64,000 nucleotides of DNA, taken from assembly GCF_001941975.2 (NCBI RefSeq), contig NZ_CP146991.1, forward strand, positions 1,846,524 to 1,910,523, written 5' to 3'. Source of the DNA: Sporomusa sphaeroides DSM 2875 (lineage in GTDB: Bacteria > Bacillota > Negativicutes > Sporomusales > Sporomusaceae). Shown piece after piece: positions 36,935-46,082 of this stretch; within the stretch, counting starts at the first letter, position 1; each line of letters opens with the position of its first letter. A model generated the notes under the pieces. The model ran no database searches. It was not told the DNA's origin and saw only the letters and a list, made by a program, of their open reading frames with translations. The position numbers were made by a program, and so were the translations under genes.

Positions 36935-38267
36935 AGTTTCGCAAATTAGTTTGCAATCCGTATTAAGTAAAATCAGTCAGCACTAAAATCCGACTCAAGG
37001 CCGGTAGTTTCTAAGTGTTTCATATTCATATACTTTTTGCTGCCCCACTGGGTTCCGGCAACGTGACGAAGACGGGCACAAACCAACATGAGAGCCGATT
37101 GGCCATCGGGGAAGGTGCCAACTACCCGCGTCCGACGCCTAATTTCCCGATTTAGTCGTTCAATTACATTGTTGGTGCGGATCCTCGTCCAATGCTCAAA
37201 GGGAAACTCTGTATAAGAGAGGGTTTCATCAATGCTGTTTTCTATTTTAGCGGCAGCTTCCTTAAGCTTCATTTCTAGTAAAGTTTTAGCTACCTGTTTA
37301 GCCTTTTCTTGGGCGGACTGCTTACTTTCCTGAGCATGAATGGCTTTTAGCATTTTGGCGACTACTTTCACTTTGGAACGTGGAACAACGGAGAATACAT
37401 TCCGGTAAAAATGAACGGTGCAACGTTGGTATTTTGCTTCAGGGAATACTTCGTTCACAGCTTCCAACATACCAAGGCATTTGTCCCCAATAACAAGTTT
37501 AACACCATGTAAGCCACGGCCTTTCAGCCATTTGAAGAACTCTGTCCAACTCGCTTTGTCTTCTTTCATGCCTTCGGCGGCACCGATGACTTCACGATAG
37601 CCATCTTCATTGACTGCAATAGCTACAAGTATGCTTACATTCTCATATTCGCCGCCCCAATTGCGCCTCAGATAAATGCCATCTACATAAACGTAGGGAT
37701 ATTTCCCGCTTTGCAACGGGCGGCTCCGCCATTGTTCGATATGGACATACGCTTTCTTATTTAACTCACTGATGGTGGATGGGGATACTTTGGTGCCCCA
37801 TAGCGCCTCGGTAATATCCTCAACTCTACGAACAGAAACTCCGGCCAGATACATTTCAATAAGGGCTTCTTCGACAGAGCTTTCCCTACGCCGATACCGT
37901 TCAATGATAGCCGTTTCAAAAGGAATGCCTTTGAGTTTCGGGACTTTAAGGGTTACATTCCCGGAGGTGGTTGTTAGATTCCTATCGTAGTGACCTGAGC
38001 GATACCCTTGTCGTGATTCGGTTCGCTCGTATTTGGCCGCTTGGGTCAGATCTCTAGCCTCCTGATCCAAAAGATTATTTAGTGTTTCCTCCACGCTGCT
38101 GCGTACTAGTTCTTTTAATTCTCCCTTGATGATTTCCTCGTTCAACTGTATAATTTCCTTGGACATGTTTGCAGTCTCCTTTCGGTAAATGGTGTTGTGG
38201 TGACTTCATTTTACCTTTTGGACTGCAAACTTGTCCTCTTTTTTCTCTTAATTCAATTTGCGAAACT
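36935..38267 (-). mobile_element. IS256-family insertion sequence
   Basis: About 1.33 kb bounded by 13-bp perfect inverted repeats, AGTTTCGCAAATT at 36935-36947 and AATTTGCGAAACT at 38255-38267. A second subterminal motif, GTTTGCARTCC, occurs near both ends at different spacings (about 36949-36959 and, reversed, 38219-38230). It carries one full-length transposase gene on the minus strand. No perfect 8-bp target duplication is seen directly outside the repeats, so the exact ends may lie a few bases further out or the site has since rearranged. Confidence 0.85.
36973..38166 (-). CDS. IS256-family (Mutator-like) transposase
   Basis: DDE transposase of 397 residues, full length for the family. 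The first Asp lies in YVDGIYLRRNWGG, the second in LVIGDKCLGMLEAV, and the Glu in RTNNVIERLNREIRRRTRVV. The segment RCTVHFYRNV between them is characteristic. AAAGGAG precedes the ATG on the minus strand. No frameshift or stop interrupts it, so the element may be active. It points away from the flagellar operon. Confidence 0.96.
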   Translation of the reverse strand: MSKEIIQLNEEIIKGELKELVRSSVEETLNNLLDQEARDLTQAAKYERTESRQGYRSGHYDRNLTTTSGNVTLKVPKLKGIPFETAIIERYRRRESSVEEALIEMYLAGVSVRRVEDITEALWGTKVSPSTISELNKKAYVHIEQWRSRPLQSGKYPYVYVDGIYLRRNWGGEYENVSILVAIAVNEDGYREVIGAAEGMKEDKASWTEFFKWLKGRGLHGVKLVIGDKCLGMLEAVNEVFPEAKYQRCTVHFYRNVFSVVPRSKVKVVAKMLKAIHAQESKQSAQEKAKQVAKTLLEMKLKEAAAKIENSIDETLSYTEFPFEHWTRIRTNNVIERLNREIRRRTRVVGTFPDGQSALMLVCARLRHVAGTQWGSKKYMNMKHLETTGLESDFSAD

Positions 38268-38360
38268 TATTGTACATTATCGAAATATGCATAAGGTTAT
38301 AGCTAACGCGCAGCACCTGAGGCGTGGTGTGCAATCTGAACATATAGGAGGGCCAGCCAA

Positions 38361-38777
38361 GTGCTTGATTCACTTTTAAAATCAACACAGGTATCGGTAC
38401 TGGAAAAAGCGTTGGGCGCAGCCTCGCTTCGTCATAAAGTTATCAGTAATAACATTGCCAATGTTAATACACCAAAATTTAAAAAAAGTGAAGTAAGTTT
38501 TGAAGATCAGTTGGAATTAGCCATGAGTGCTGGCAAACCGGCAATTGCCAGGACACACGCCCGGCATTTGCCGATAAAATCAACAGGCATTACTAATGTT
38601 GAGCCGACTATTCACACGATTACCACTACTTCTTTCCGCAGTGACGGCAGTAATGTGGACATTGACAGCGAAATGGCCGGTTTGGCAAAAAACTCTATTT
38701 ACTATGATGCAGTTGCGCAACAAATCAACAAATATTTTGCTGGTATCAAATCAGCAATTAGTGGAGGGAGAAGCTAA
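38361..38777 (+). CDS. flgB: Flagellar basal-body rod protein FlgB
   Basis: Proximal rod protein (138 residues) and first gene of the flagellar operon. It shows the rod-family N terminus (LRHKVISNNIANVNTPKFKK) and the C-terminal helix (NSIYYDAVAQQINKYFAGI). The start is GTG 38361 with TAGGAGGG upstream. The IS right end lies only 93 nt before it, so its native promoter may have been displaced. Confidence 0.95.
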   Translation: MLDSLLKSTQVSVLEKALGAASLRHKVISNNIANVNTPKFKKSEVSFEDQLELAMSAGKPAIARTHARHLPIKSTGITNVEPTIHTITTTSFRSDGSNVDIDSEMAGLAKNSIYYDAVAQQINKYFAGIKSAISGGRS

Positions 38778-38779
38778 TT

Positions 38780-39214
38780 ATGGGATTGTTCCGGGCCATT
38801 GATTCTGCAGCTTCCGGCATGACAGCAGAGAGGCTGCGTATGGACGTTATTTCTAATAATATAGCCAATGTTAATACTACCCGCACCGCAGAAGGCGGTC
38901 CTTATCGCCGTCAAATGGTAGTATTTGAACCGCGTTCTGAACAAGCTTCCTTCGGTCAGCTGTTGTCCCGTCAGATGGAGTCAGGCGAGGGCGTTCGCGT
39001 AACAGGTATTATTAAGGATAACGCTCCCCTTAAACTTATGTACGATCCTAATCATCCTGATGCCAACCAGGATGGCTATGTGGAAATGCCTAATATTAAT
39101 ATTGTCAGTGAAATGGTTGATATGATTACTGCCACTAGAGCCTATGAGGCTAATGTAGCGGCTGTCAACGCTGCCAAAAGTATGGCCCTGAAGGCCTTAG
39201 ATATTGGAAAGTAG
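38780..39214 (+). CDS. flgC: Flagellar basal-body rod protein FlgC
   Basis: Rod protein (144 residues). The N-terminal signature SAASGMTAERLRMDVISNNI and the C-terminal NINIVSEMVDMITATRAYEA are those of the family. It starts 2 nt after the flgB stop with GGAGGGAG in the end of flgB. Confidence 0.96.
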   Translation: MGLFRAIDSAASGMTAERLRMDVISNNIANVNTTRTAEGGPYRRQMVVFEPRSEQASFGQLLSRQMESGEGVRVTGIIKDNAPLKLMYDPNHPDANQDGYVEMPNINIVSEMVDMITATRAYEANVAAVNAAKSMALKALDIGK

Positions 39215-39224
39215 GAGACAATAA

Positions 39225-39527
39225 ATGAAAATTGAAGCTTTAAAATTAATGCCTGTCAAAAATGCTTTGTCGGAAACCGCTTCGATTGCCCAAACAGAAG
39301 AATCGGAGAAAACCTTCGGCGAATTTTTACAAGATGCGCTACATAGTGTAAATAACCTGCAGAATCAATCTAAACAAGCATCTTTAAACCTGGCGGCCGG
39401 GAAGATTCAAGATATTGCCGAAGTAACCATCGCTGCTGAAAAGGCATCTGTTGCGCTGCAGCTCACCATGCAAGTCCGCAATAAAGTTGTTGAGTCCTAT
39501 CAGGAAGTTATGAGAATGCAGGTTTAA
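39225..39527 (+). CDS. fliE: Flagellar hook-basal body protein FliE
   Basis: Small export-dependent protein (100 residues) joining the MS ring to the rod. The C-terminal helices (IAEVTIAAEKASVALQLTMQ, VRNKVVESYQEVMRMQV) match the family. It lies 10 nt after flgC. Confidence 0.95.
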   Translation: MKIEALKLMPVKNALSETASIAQTEESEKTFGEFLQDALHSVNNLQNQSKQASLNLAAGKIQDIAEVTIAAEKASVALQLTMQVRNKVVESYQEVMRMQV

Positions 39528-39534
39528 TATGAAA

Positions 39535-39573
39535 ACAGCACAGATATCTGCCATTGTCGGGTATCTGTGCTGT
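39535..39573 (+). other. 12-bp stem-loop between fliE and fliF
   Basis: ACAGCACAGATA (39535-39546) pairs perfectly with TATCTGTGCTGT (39562-39573) around a 15-nt loop. No T run follows, so it is more likely an mRNA stability or processing hairpin than a terminator. Confidence 0.6.
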
Positions 39574-39629
39574 AGTCTGACTACTGTATGAGTTTGGGCA
39601 TATTTTTCCGTAACTGAAAGGGTGGAGAC

Positions 39630-41189
39630 ATGGCTGATTTGAAGGAACAGTCTCTGCGTCTTTGGCAAAACATGAATAAAAGACATAAGTATATTATTAT
39701 TGGTACAGCCGCATTTATATTTCTTTCTATTTTACTGTGGAGTTATTGGTGGGGCAGCCGCCCGGATAATGTACCTTTGTTTACTAGTCTTGAAGCTGAA
39801 GATGCAGGCAATGTTACTGCGAAACTAAAAGAGATGAAGGCTGAGTATGAAGTTCAAACAGGAAGCAAGGGCGCTGACATTTTAGTCCCTTCTAAAGATG
39901 TACATAAGCTTAGGTTGGATTTGGCCAGCCAGGGTTTGCCCAGAGGAAATAAAGGTTTTGAAATTTTTGAGCAGAGCAAATTTGGCACTACGGAATTTCA
40001 AAACAAAGTACACCTGCTGCAAGCCATTCAGGGAGAATTAACGCGAACCATTGAACAGATGGGTGAAGTGGAAAAAGCCAGAGTACATATTGTTATGTCT
40101 GAGGACAGTCTTTATAAAAAAACTGAAAAGCCGGCCACGGCATCCATTATGCTGAAACTCAAGCCGCAAGCCCAGTTAACCCAGCAGCAGGTAAAAGGGA
40201 TTGTTAATCTGGTGGCTCATAGTGTGCAGGGGCTGAAGCCGGAAAATATCACGGTTGTTGACAATCTTGCACGGGTTTTGAATGATCAGTCGGAAGAAGC
40301 TCCGCCGCTTGCCGGCACTGCTGCGCTCACCCAGTTTGAAATGACCAAAAAAGTACAGGATGATTTGCAAAAAAATGTGCAGTCACTGCTTGACCAGACA
40401 CTGGGAATAGGAAAGGCTGCGGCCAGGGTGAATGTTGAGCTTAATTTTGATCAGCGTACCTTGGACCGGCAGGTTTTTGAACCTGTTGTCGATGACAAAG
40501 GCATCATTCGCAGTTCGCACGAAATCAATGAAAGTTATCAGGGAAATTCGGCGGCTGCGCCGGGTGGCGTTCCCGGAACAACTTCTAATATCCCGGGCTA
40601 TGTTGCCGCCAATAATAACTCAGAGTCAAACTACGAGAAAAAAGAAGCTACCCGCAATTATGAAATCAATGAAACCAAGGAAAAGGTTGTAAGTACCCCT
40701 GGTTCCATCAAGCGGTTAACTGTTGCTGTTCTCGTTGATGCCTCTATTCCGCAATCGCAGCAGGACAGCCTTACTAAAACGGTGGCTTCTGCTATTGGCA
40801 TTAATCCGGTACGCGGTGATGCCATTGCGGTAGAAACCATACAGTTCAACACAGAGCTGGCAGACAAACAACGTAAAGAAGAAGAGGAAATGGCGAAAAG
40901 ACAGCAGCAGGTGTATATGCTGGCCATTGGTCTGGCTGTTCTTGCCGTTATTGCATTGCTCTACTTCTACTACAGACGCTATGCCCGCCGCCGCGAAGAG
41001 GAAGAGGCGCTTGCAGCGCTTGCGCTTGAACCGCAGCCGATAGCTGACCTGGAGGCTGAAGCAGCTAAAGAAGAATTAAACGCTCAGGAAAAAGAACGCT
41101 CTGAGCAAAGAGGTTCGATAGAGAAATTTGCCAAATCACGGCCTGAAGATGTAGCTCAGATTCTTAAGGTTTGGTTAGCGGATGAGTAA
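39630..41189 (+). CDS. fliF: Flagellar MS-ring protein FliF
   Basis: Forms the membrane ring on which the flagellum is built (519 residues). Transmembrane helices lie at about residues 21-41 and 425-450, with the ring-building domains between them (SKDVHKLRLDLASQGLPRG, EKARVHIVMSEDSLY). The charged C-terminal tail that holds FliG ends in EDVAQILKVWLADE. GGGTGGAG lies just before the ATG. Confidence 0.96.
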   Translation: MADLKEQSLRLWQNMNKRHKYIIIGTAAFIFLSILLWSYWWGSRPDNVPLFTSLEAEDAGNVTAKLKEMKAEYEVQTGSKGADILVPSKDVHKLRLDLASQGLPRGNKGFEIFEQSKFGTTEFQNKVHLLQAIQGELTRTIEQMGEVEKARVHIVMSEDSLYKKTEKPATASIMLKLKPQAQLTQQQVKGIVNLVAHSVQGLKPENITVVDNLARVLNDQSEEAPPLAGTAALTQFEMTKKVQDDLQKNVQSLLDQTLGIGKAAARVNVELNFDQRTLDRQVFEPVVDDKGIIRSSHEINESYQGNSAAAPGGVPGTTSNIPGYVAANNNSESNYEKKEATRNYEINETKEKVVSTPGSIKRLTVAVLVDASIPQSQQDSLTKTVASAIGINPVRGDAIAVETIQFNTELADKQRKEEEEMAKRQQQVYMLAIGLAVLAVIALLYFYYRRYARRREEEEALAALALEPQPIADLEAEAAKEELNAQEKERSEQRGSIEKFAKSRPEDVAQILKVWLADE

Positions 41190-41206
41190 TGAGAGGTGTT
41201 TAGGCC

Positions 41207-42217
41207 ATGTACCAGTCAAATGAAATGACAGGAAAACAAAAAGCAGCAATTTTGTTGATCGCTCTGGGGCCTGACATCTCAGCCCAGGTGTTAAAACACA
41301 TGCGTGAAGATGAAATTGAAAAATTAACGCTGGAAATTGCCAATCAGCGAAAATTGTCACAAGAACAAAAAGATAAAGTGCTTGCTGAGTTTCATCAAAT
41401 GTGTGTGGCTAAAGAATATATTTCCAACGGGGGTCTGGATTATGCCCGCGAAGTGCTGGAAAAGGCATTGGGCTCCGAAAAAGCCGTATCAATTATCAAC
41501 CGGTTAACTACCAGTCTGCAAATCCGGCCGTTTGACTTTGCCCGCAAAACCGACCCCAGTCAATTACTTAACTTTATCCAAAACGAACATCCTCAAACCA
41601 TTGCATTAATTATGGCCTATCTTCAGCCGGAGCAATCTGCCGCTATCGTTTCCGCATTGCCGCCTGAACGGCAGGTGGACGTTGCCCGCAGGATTGCAAC
41701 GATGGACCGGACTTCGCCTGATGTAATCCGTGATGTGGAAAGAATTCTTGAACGCAAATTATCATCACTGGTGACTCAAGACTTTACAGCTGCCGGTGGC
41801 GTTGATTCTGTTGTCGATATTCTTAACCGGGTTGACAGGACTACTGAACGAACCATTATTGAAAACATGGAAGTGCAAAATCCTGAGCTGGCTGAAGAAA
41901 TTAAAAAGCGGATGTTTGTTTTCGAAGATATTGTTCTTCTCGACGACAGGTCGCTTCAGCTTGTGCTTAGAGAAATTGACAACAAAGACTTGGCGTTGGC
42001 GCTTAAAGCAACCGCAAGCGAAGTATCGGAAAAAGTTTACAAAAATATTTCCAAACGGGCCGGTGAAATGCTTCGCGAAGAAATCGAGTACATGGGTCCG
42101 GTACGTATAAGAGATGTGGAAGAAGCGCAGCAGAAAATTGTTAATAATATACGTCGTCTCGAAGAATCGGGTGAAATCGTTGTTTCTCGTGGTAAAGGAG
42201 ACGAAATAATTGTCTAA
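41207..42217 (+). CDS. fliG: Flagellar motor switch protein FliG
   Basis: Rotor protein (336 residues) that converts stator force into rotation and bridges FliF and FliM. The N-terminal GKQKAAILLIALGPDISAQV, middle EHPQTIALIMAYLQPEQSA and the C-terminal torque helix with charged residues (LLDDRSLQLVLREIDNKDLA) are all present. The 3' end overlaps fliH. Confidence 0.96.
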   Translation: MYQSNEMTGKQKAAILLIALGPDISAQVLKHMREDEIEKLTLEIANQRKLSQEQKDKVLAEFHQMCVAKEYISNGGLDYAREVLEKALGSEKAVSIINRLTTSLQIRPFDFARKTDPSQLLNFIQNEHPQTIALIMAYLQPEQSAAIVSALPPERQVDVARRIATMDRTSPDVIRDVERILERKLSSLVTQDFTAAGGVDSVVDILNRVDRTTERTIIENMEVQNPELAEEIKKRMFVFEDIVLLDDRSLQLVLREIDNKDLALALKATASEVSEKVYKNISKRAGEMLREEIEYMGPVRIRDVEEAQQKIVNNIRRLEESGEIVVSRGKGDEIIV

Positions 42218-42977
42218 GATCATAAAAAGTGTGTTCTTCGAAAAAAACTGCCCGGTAATTATCAAAGCCCGTCCGATTATCGCACCCGAGCCGGTGCGTG
42301 AACAGGAGCCGGAGCCGGTTGTGCCTGCAATCGACCTGGAGGCTTTCCGGTATGAGGCTGAGACAATTATCGCCAAGGCGGAAGAAACTGCAGCCAAGTG
42401 CTTGACTGAGGCTGAAAGCAAGGCGCACGAACTGGCACAGCAGGCTTATGAAGAAGGCCACAATAAGGGCTATCAGGAAGGCCTTGAGCAAGGTCAGCAG
42501 GAAGGGCTTGAACAAGGAAACCAAACAGCACTGGCTGATATGCAGCAGACTATGCAGTTAACCCTGGAGAAGGCTCAGGGAATCGTCGGGACGGCCGAAC
42601 AAGCGGCCCGGCAGATGATTCTTGACGCCGAACGGGAGATTGTCGAAATTGCTTTTGCTGTAGCCAAAAGAGTACTGGCCCGGGAACTGGAAGAAAACCC
42701 AACTGCCATTTTGCCAATTGTGAAAGAAGCATTAAGCAAGGTTCGCGACCAGGAACAAATTACTATTCGAGTCAATCCCGAAGATTATGAAATGGTACTG
42801 ATGGCCAAACGCGATTTGCAGCTTATGGTTGGCAGGGAAAATGCGGTTAGTGTAACTGTTGATCCCATTGTTCCATTAGGAGGCTGTGTTATTGACACCT
42901 CGCTGGGTACGGTCGATGCCAGGCTGGATACCAAATTAGAATTGGTTTACAAAGCCATTCAGGAAGTGCTGCCATGA
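42210..42977 (+). CDS. fliH: Flagellar assembly protein FliH
   Basis: Regulator and stalk of the export ATPase (255 residues). A proline/glutamate-rich N terminus is followed by a long helix with glycine-containing repeats (AYEEGHNKGYQEGLEQGQ), typical of FliH, and a C-terminal V-ATPase E-like domain (VAKRVLARELEENP, RVNPEDYEMV). The start is TTG 42210, after AAAGGAG, overlapping fliG by 8 nt; the stop overlaps fliI in ATGA. Confidence 0.93.
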   Translation: MSKIIKSVFFEKNCPVIIKARPIIAPEPVREQEPEPVVPAIDLEAFRYEAETIIAKAEETAAKCLTEAESKAHELAQQAYEEGHNKGYQEGLEQGQQEGLEQGNQTALADMQQTMQLTLEKAQGIVGTAEQAARQMILDAEREIVEIAFAVAKRVLARELEENPTAILPIVKEALSKVRDQEQITIRVNPEDYEMVLMAKRDLQLMVGRENAVSVTVDPIVPLGGCVIDTSLGTVDARLDTKLELVYKAIQEVLP

Positions 42978-44290
42978 ACCCAGCATTTGATCCATCAAAA
43001 TATCTCTCCGCTATATATAGTGCCGACACCATGAAATTAAATGGTAGAATTACCCAGATAATCGGTCTGGTGATTGAATCGCAGGGACCGCATGTAAACC
43101 TCGGAGAATTGTGCTACATTTACCCGCGCAATCCGGGTGAACCGATTCCTGCCGAAGTTGTAGGCTTTAGAGAGAATCGCGTGTTGTTAATGCCTGTCGG
43201 TGAAATTCAGGGTATTGGTCCAGGCTGTGAAGTTGTATCGGCTCATCGAGTGCTTAAAGTAAATGTAGGGCGTCAACTGTTAGGCCGGATTTTGGATGGA
43301 CTTGGTAATCCGATTGATGGCAAAGGTCCACTGAACAGTAACAGTCAATACCCGCTTACTGCTGTGCCGCCGCCGCCTTTAGCCCGCCGGCGCATCTCAG
43401 AAAAACTCGGTGTCGGTGTTCGGGCCATTGACAGCTTACTGACCCTTGGCAGAGGCCAACGGGTAGGGATTATGGCTGGCAGCGGTGTGGGCAAGAGCAC
43501 CCTTTTAGGCATGATAGCCCGGAATACGGAGGCTGATATTAGTGTAATTGCTCTTATTGGTGAACGTGGCCGGGAAGTACGGGAATTCATTGAACGGGAT
43601 TTAGGCGAGGAAGGGTTAAAACGAGCGGTTGTCGTTGTTGCGACATCAGACCAGCCGGCGTTGGTCAGGCTCAAGGGAGCCATGACAGCCACCGCCATTG
43701 CTGAATATTTCCGGGATCAGGGACTGGATGTTATGCTGATGATGGATTCCGTGACCCGGTTTGCCATGGCACAGCGTGAAGTTGGCCTGACAGTAGGTGA
43801 ACCGCCGGCTACCCGGGGATATACTCCTTCCGTCTTTGCCATGCTGCCAAAATTACTCGAACGCTCAGGTACTGGCGACCGGGGATCAATAACCGGAATT
43901 TACACCGTGTTGGTTGACGGGGATGATATGAACGAGCCGATAGCCGATGCGGTTCGCAGCATTCTTGACGGACACATTGTGTTGAGCCGGAATTTGGCTG
44001 CACAAAATCACTATCCGGCCATTGATATCTTAGCCAGTGTCAGCCGGGTCATGCTGGAAATTGTTGAGACTGAACATGTGCAATGTGCGCAGCAATTGCG
44101 TGCTTTATTGGCAACCTATCGCGAAGCTGAAGATTTAATTAATATCGGGGCCTATGCTCATGGCAGCAACCCGGCTATCGACCAGGCAATTGCTGTCATT
44201 GCCGAGATTAAAAAGTTTCTCCAGCAAGGCATTAATGAAAATACCCTGCTGTCAGAAACGGTTCAGCGCTTAAAAAAACTTGTCGCTTAG
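42974..44290 (+). CDS. fliI: Flagellum-specific ATPase FliI
   Basis: ATPase of the flagellar export apparatus (438 residues), related to F1-beta. Walker A is MAGSGVGKST at about residue 170, with ALIGERGREVREFIERDLG following. Walker B is VMLMMDSVTRFAMAQREVGL, and GEPPATRGYTPSVFAMLPKL is diagnostic of FliI/SctN. It starts inside the fliH stop codon (ATGA). Confidence 0.97.
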   Translation: MNPAFDPSKYLSAIYSADTMKLNGRITQIIGLVIESQGPHVNLGELCYIYPRNPGEPIPAEVVGFRENRVLLMPVGEIQGIGPGCEVVSAHRVLKVNVGRQLLGRILDGLGNPIDGKGPLNSNSQYPLTAVPPPPLARRRISEKLGVGVRAIDSLLTLGRGQRVGIMAGSGVGKSTLLGMIARNTEADISVIALIGERGREVREFIERDLGEEGLKRAVVVVATSDQPALVRLKGAMTATAIAEYFRDQGLDVMLMMDSVTRFAMAQREVGLTVGEPPATRGYTPSVFAMLPKLLERSGTGDRGSITGIYTVLVDGDDMNEPIADAVRSILDGHIVLSRNLAAQNHYPAIDILASVSRVMLEIVETEHVQCAQQLRALLATYREAEDLINIGAYAHGSNPAIDQAIAVIAEIKKFLQQGINENTLLSETVQRLKKLVA

Positions 44291-44384
44291 AGATATATTC
44301 CCCATTAAAGAAGCTGGCAGGTGCAGACGGGTGGAATATTGCAAAAAAATAGTCGTTATATATAGCTGCTAAGGATGAAAGCTT

Positions 44385-44837
44385 ATGAAGAAGTTTCGGT
44401 TTCGCCTGGAAACGCTGCTAAAATTTCGAAAAATGCAGGAAGAACAAGCGCAGATTAAGCTAGCCGAAGCCGCGGACCGTTTGCGCAAAGCACAAGAATT
44501 GCTAAATGACTTACAAAATACACTGGCACTCAACCTTGACCGGCTTAATGACGAGCAGGCCGGACAACCGACAATTGAGAAGCTTAAGACCTTTAGTTAT
44601 TATATCGATAAAATAAAGAGCGAAATTATCGCTCAACGGGAGCAAGTTGCCAAGGCAACGGAATATCGCCAGGAATGCCTTACCTTATTGGAGGCTGCCA
44701 TTCAACAGCGAAAACTTGTTGATAACTTGCGAAAAAAACGGTTGGAACAGTATAATAACGAGCTATTGCAGGAAGAGCAAAAAATTCTTGACGAGCTTGG
44801 AACGCAAGCCTTTATGCGTGACAAGGAGAGTGGTTAA
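44385..44837 (+). CDS. fliJ: Flagellar export chaperone FliJ
   Basis: Coiled-coil protein (150 residues) that works with FliI at the export gate. It begins KKFRFRLETLLKFRKMQEEQ, typical of FliJ, and is predicted helical throughout. A 94-nt gap after fliI holds no gene. Confidence 0.9.
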   Translation: MKKFRFRLETLLKFRKMQEEQAQIKLAEAADRLRKAQELLNDLQNTLALNLDRLNDEQAGQPTIEKLKTFSYYIDKIKSEIIAQREQVAKATEYRQECLTLLEAAIQQRKLVDNLRKKRLEQYNNELLQEEQKILDELGTQAFMRDKESG

Positions 44838-44838
44838 C

Positions 44839-45372
44839 ATGATGGAGAGTATTAATCAAGTGATGCAGCGAATTGCTGCTATAGAACAGCGGTTTTCTCA
44901 TACTCAGTCCCGGCCTGCCGGTGATTTTGCCGCAACACTTGCCGCAGCGGACGCAGCGCAGCAGTCAACTGCTGCCAAACCTGCAGTCAGCGCCGGCAAG
45001 GAAGATATTGTTAAGATGATAAACCTGGCTGCCGGCAAATATGGGGTTGACCCCAAGCTGGCAATGGCGGTAGCTGAAGCCGAATCGGGCTTGTCACCTG
45101 AAGCCGTTTCGCCGGTTGGGGCTGTTGGCGTAATGCAATTGATGCCTGAAACCGCCCGCTCATTAGGGGTACGCAATAGCAAGGATCCGCGGGAGAACAT
45201 TGACGGCGGTGTTCGCTATCTGAAACAAATGCTCACTACCTTTGGAGGGGATGTCAGCAAAGCGGTAGCCGCTTATAATGCCGGCCCGCAGGCTGTGAAA
45301 AATTATAATGGTATTCCCCCTTATAGCGAAACCCGTAACTATGTAGCCAGAGTGCTATCACTGGCTAAGTAG
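44839..45372 (+). CDS. Lytic transglycosylase (SLT domain) in the flagellar operon
   Basis: A 177-residue protein with a Ser/Ala-rich N-terminal 50 residues and a soluble-lytic-transglycosylase domain. The catalytic Glu lies in VAEAESGLSPEAVSPVGAVG, followed by VMQLMPETARSLG and AAYNAGPQAVKNY. No signal peptide is seen, so if it acts on peptidoglycan it may leave through the flagellar exporter like other rod-associated lysins. The start is ATG 44839, one base after the fliJ stop, with AAGGAGAG 8 nt upstream. Confidence 0.88.
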   Translation: MMESINQVMQRIAAIEQRFSHTQSRPAGDFAATLAAADAAQQSTAAKPAVSAGKEDIVKMINLAAGKYGVDPKLAMAVAEAESGLSPEAVSPVGAVGVMQLMPETARSLGVRNSKDPRENIDGGVRYLKQMLTTFGGDVSKAVAAYNAGPQAVKNYNGIPPYSETRNYVARVLSLAK

Positions 45373-45387
45373 AGGAGTCTGTAATTA

Positions 45388-46044
45388 ATGGCTGAAAAAC
45401 CTAGAACTCCTGCTGCCAAATCCAAACAGCCGCCGCCTGCTGCACCGCCACCGGTACAGCAAGAACCGCAGTCAAGATTTGGCCTGGTATTTAAAATTTT
45501 GGTGGTAATCCTCTCCCTGTGTATTCTCACAGCTATCGGATTTGGTGCCGGAGTCTATTTTAAATTATTTGATGTAGAAAAAATCACCAGTGATATGAAT
45601 TTGTCCCAATATCCGGTGATGGAGCGTTTTTTGCCCAAAACTAATTTTGAGCCGGTAGAGTTGGAGGAAGATATGGCTGCGCCTGGGCCGGCAGCAGTGC
45701 CGCCGGTAATATCGAATCCGGCTGAGCAGCCGGCAGCACCTGTGCCAACTCCGCAAATGCCAAATCCTAATATCATTACCCCGGAGGATTTGGAAAAACA
45801 AGCCCAGCTTAGACAGCAGGAAGAAGCCAAGCGTATCTCAAAATTAGCCCGTTTGTACGGTGGAATGAAGCCCGATGCGGCGGTAACAATTATGAATGAA
45901 CTGGATGATGCTACCGTTATTGCCATTTTCGGCAAAATGGAAGAAGACCAGGTTTCTAAAATACTGGCTTTGTTTGATTCTAAACGCGCCGCCCGCATAA
46001 CCGAAGATATGCTCAAAGGCCAGCGCCAGCCGCCACGCCTGTAG
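45388..46044 (+). CDS. MotE-like / MgtE N-domain flagellar protein
   Basis: A 218-residue protein with a Pro-rich cytoplasmic N terminus, one transmembrane helix (about residues 33-56), a Pro-rich linker with Asn and Ala, a helical stretch and a C-terminal MgtE-intracellular-like domain (LARLYGGMKPDAAVTIMNEL, IFGKMEEDQVSKILALF). In proteobacteria MotE is a chaperone for MotC. In Firmicutes the equivalent (YlxF) sits between fliJ and fliK, as here. Its role is inferred from position. Confidence 0.85.
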   Translation: MAEKPRTPAAKSKQPPPAAPPPVQQEPQSRFGLVFKILVVILSLCILTAIGFGAGVYFKLFDVEKITSDMNLSQYPVMERFLPKTNFEPVELEEDMAAPGPAAVPPVISNPAEQPAAPVPTPQMPNPNIITPEDLEKQAQLRQQEEAKRISKLARLYGGMKPDAAVTIMNELDDATVIAIFGKMEEDQVSKILALFDSKRAARITEDMLKGQRQPPRL

Positions 46045-46082
46045 CATAAATAGTATGTACGCACCGAAAGGAGGTGAAAAAC

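Noticed and set aside
39535-39573. Terminator between fliE and fliF
   Set aside because: The stem is strong but no T run follows and the operon continues, so it is listed only as a hairpin.
44295-44339. Hairpin between fliI and fliJ
   Set aside because: ATATTCC and GGAATAT can pair over 7 bp, but the loop exceeds 30 nt and the arms are AT-rich, so chance is likely.
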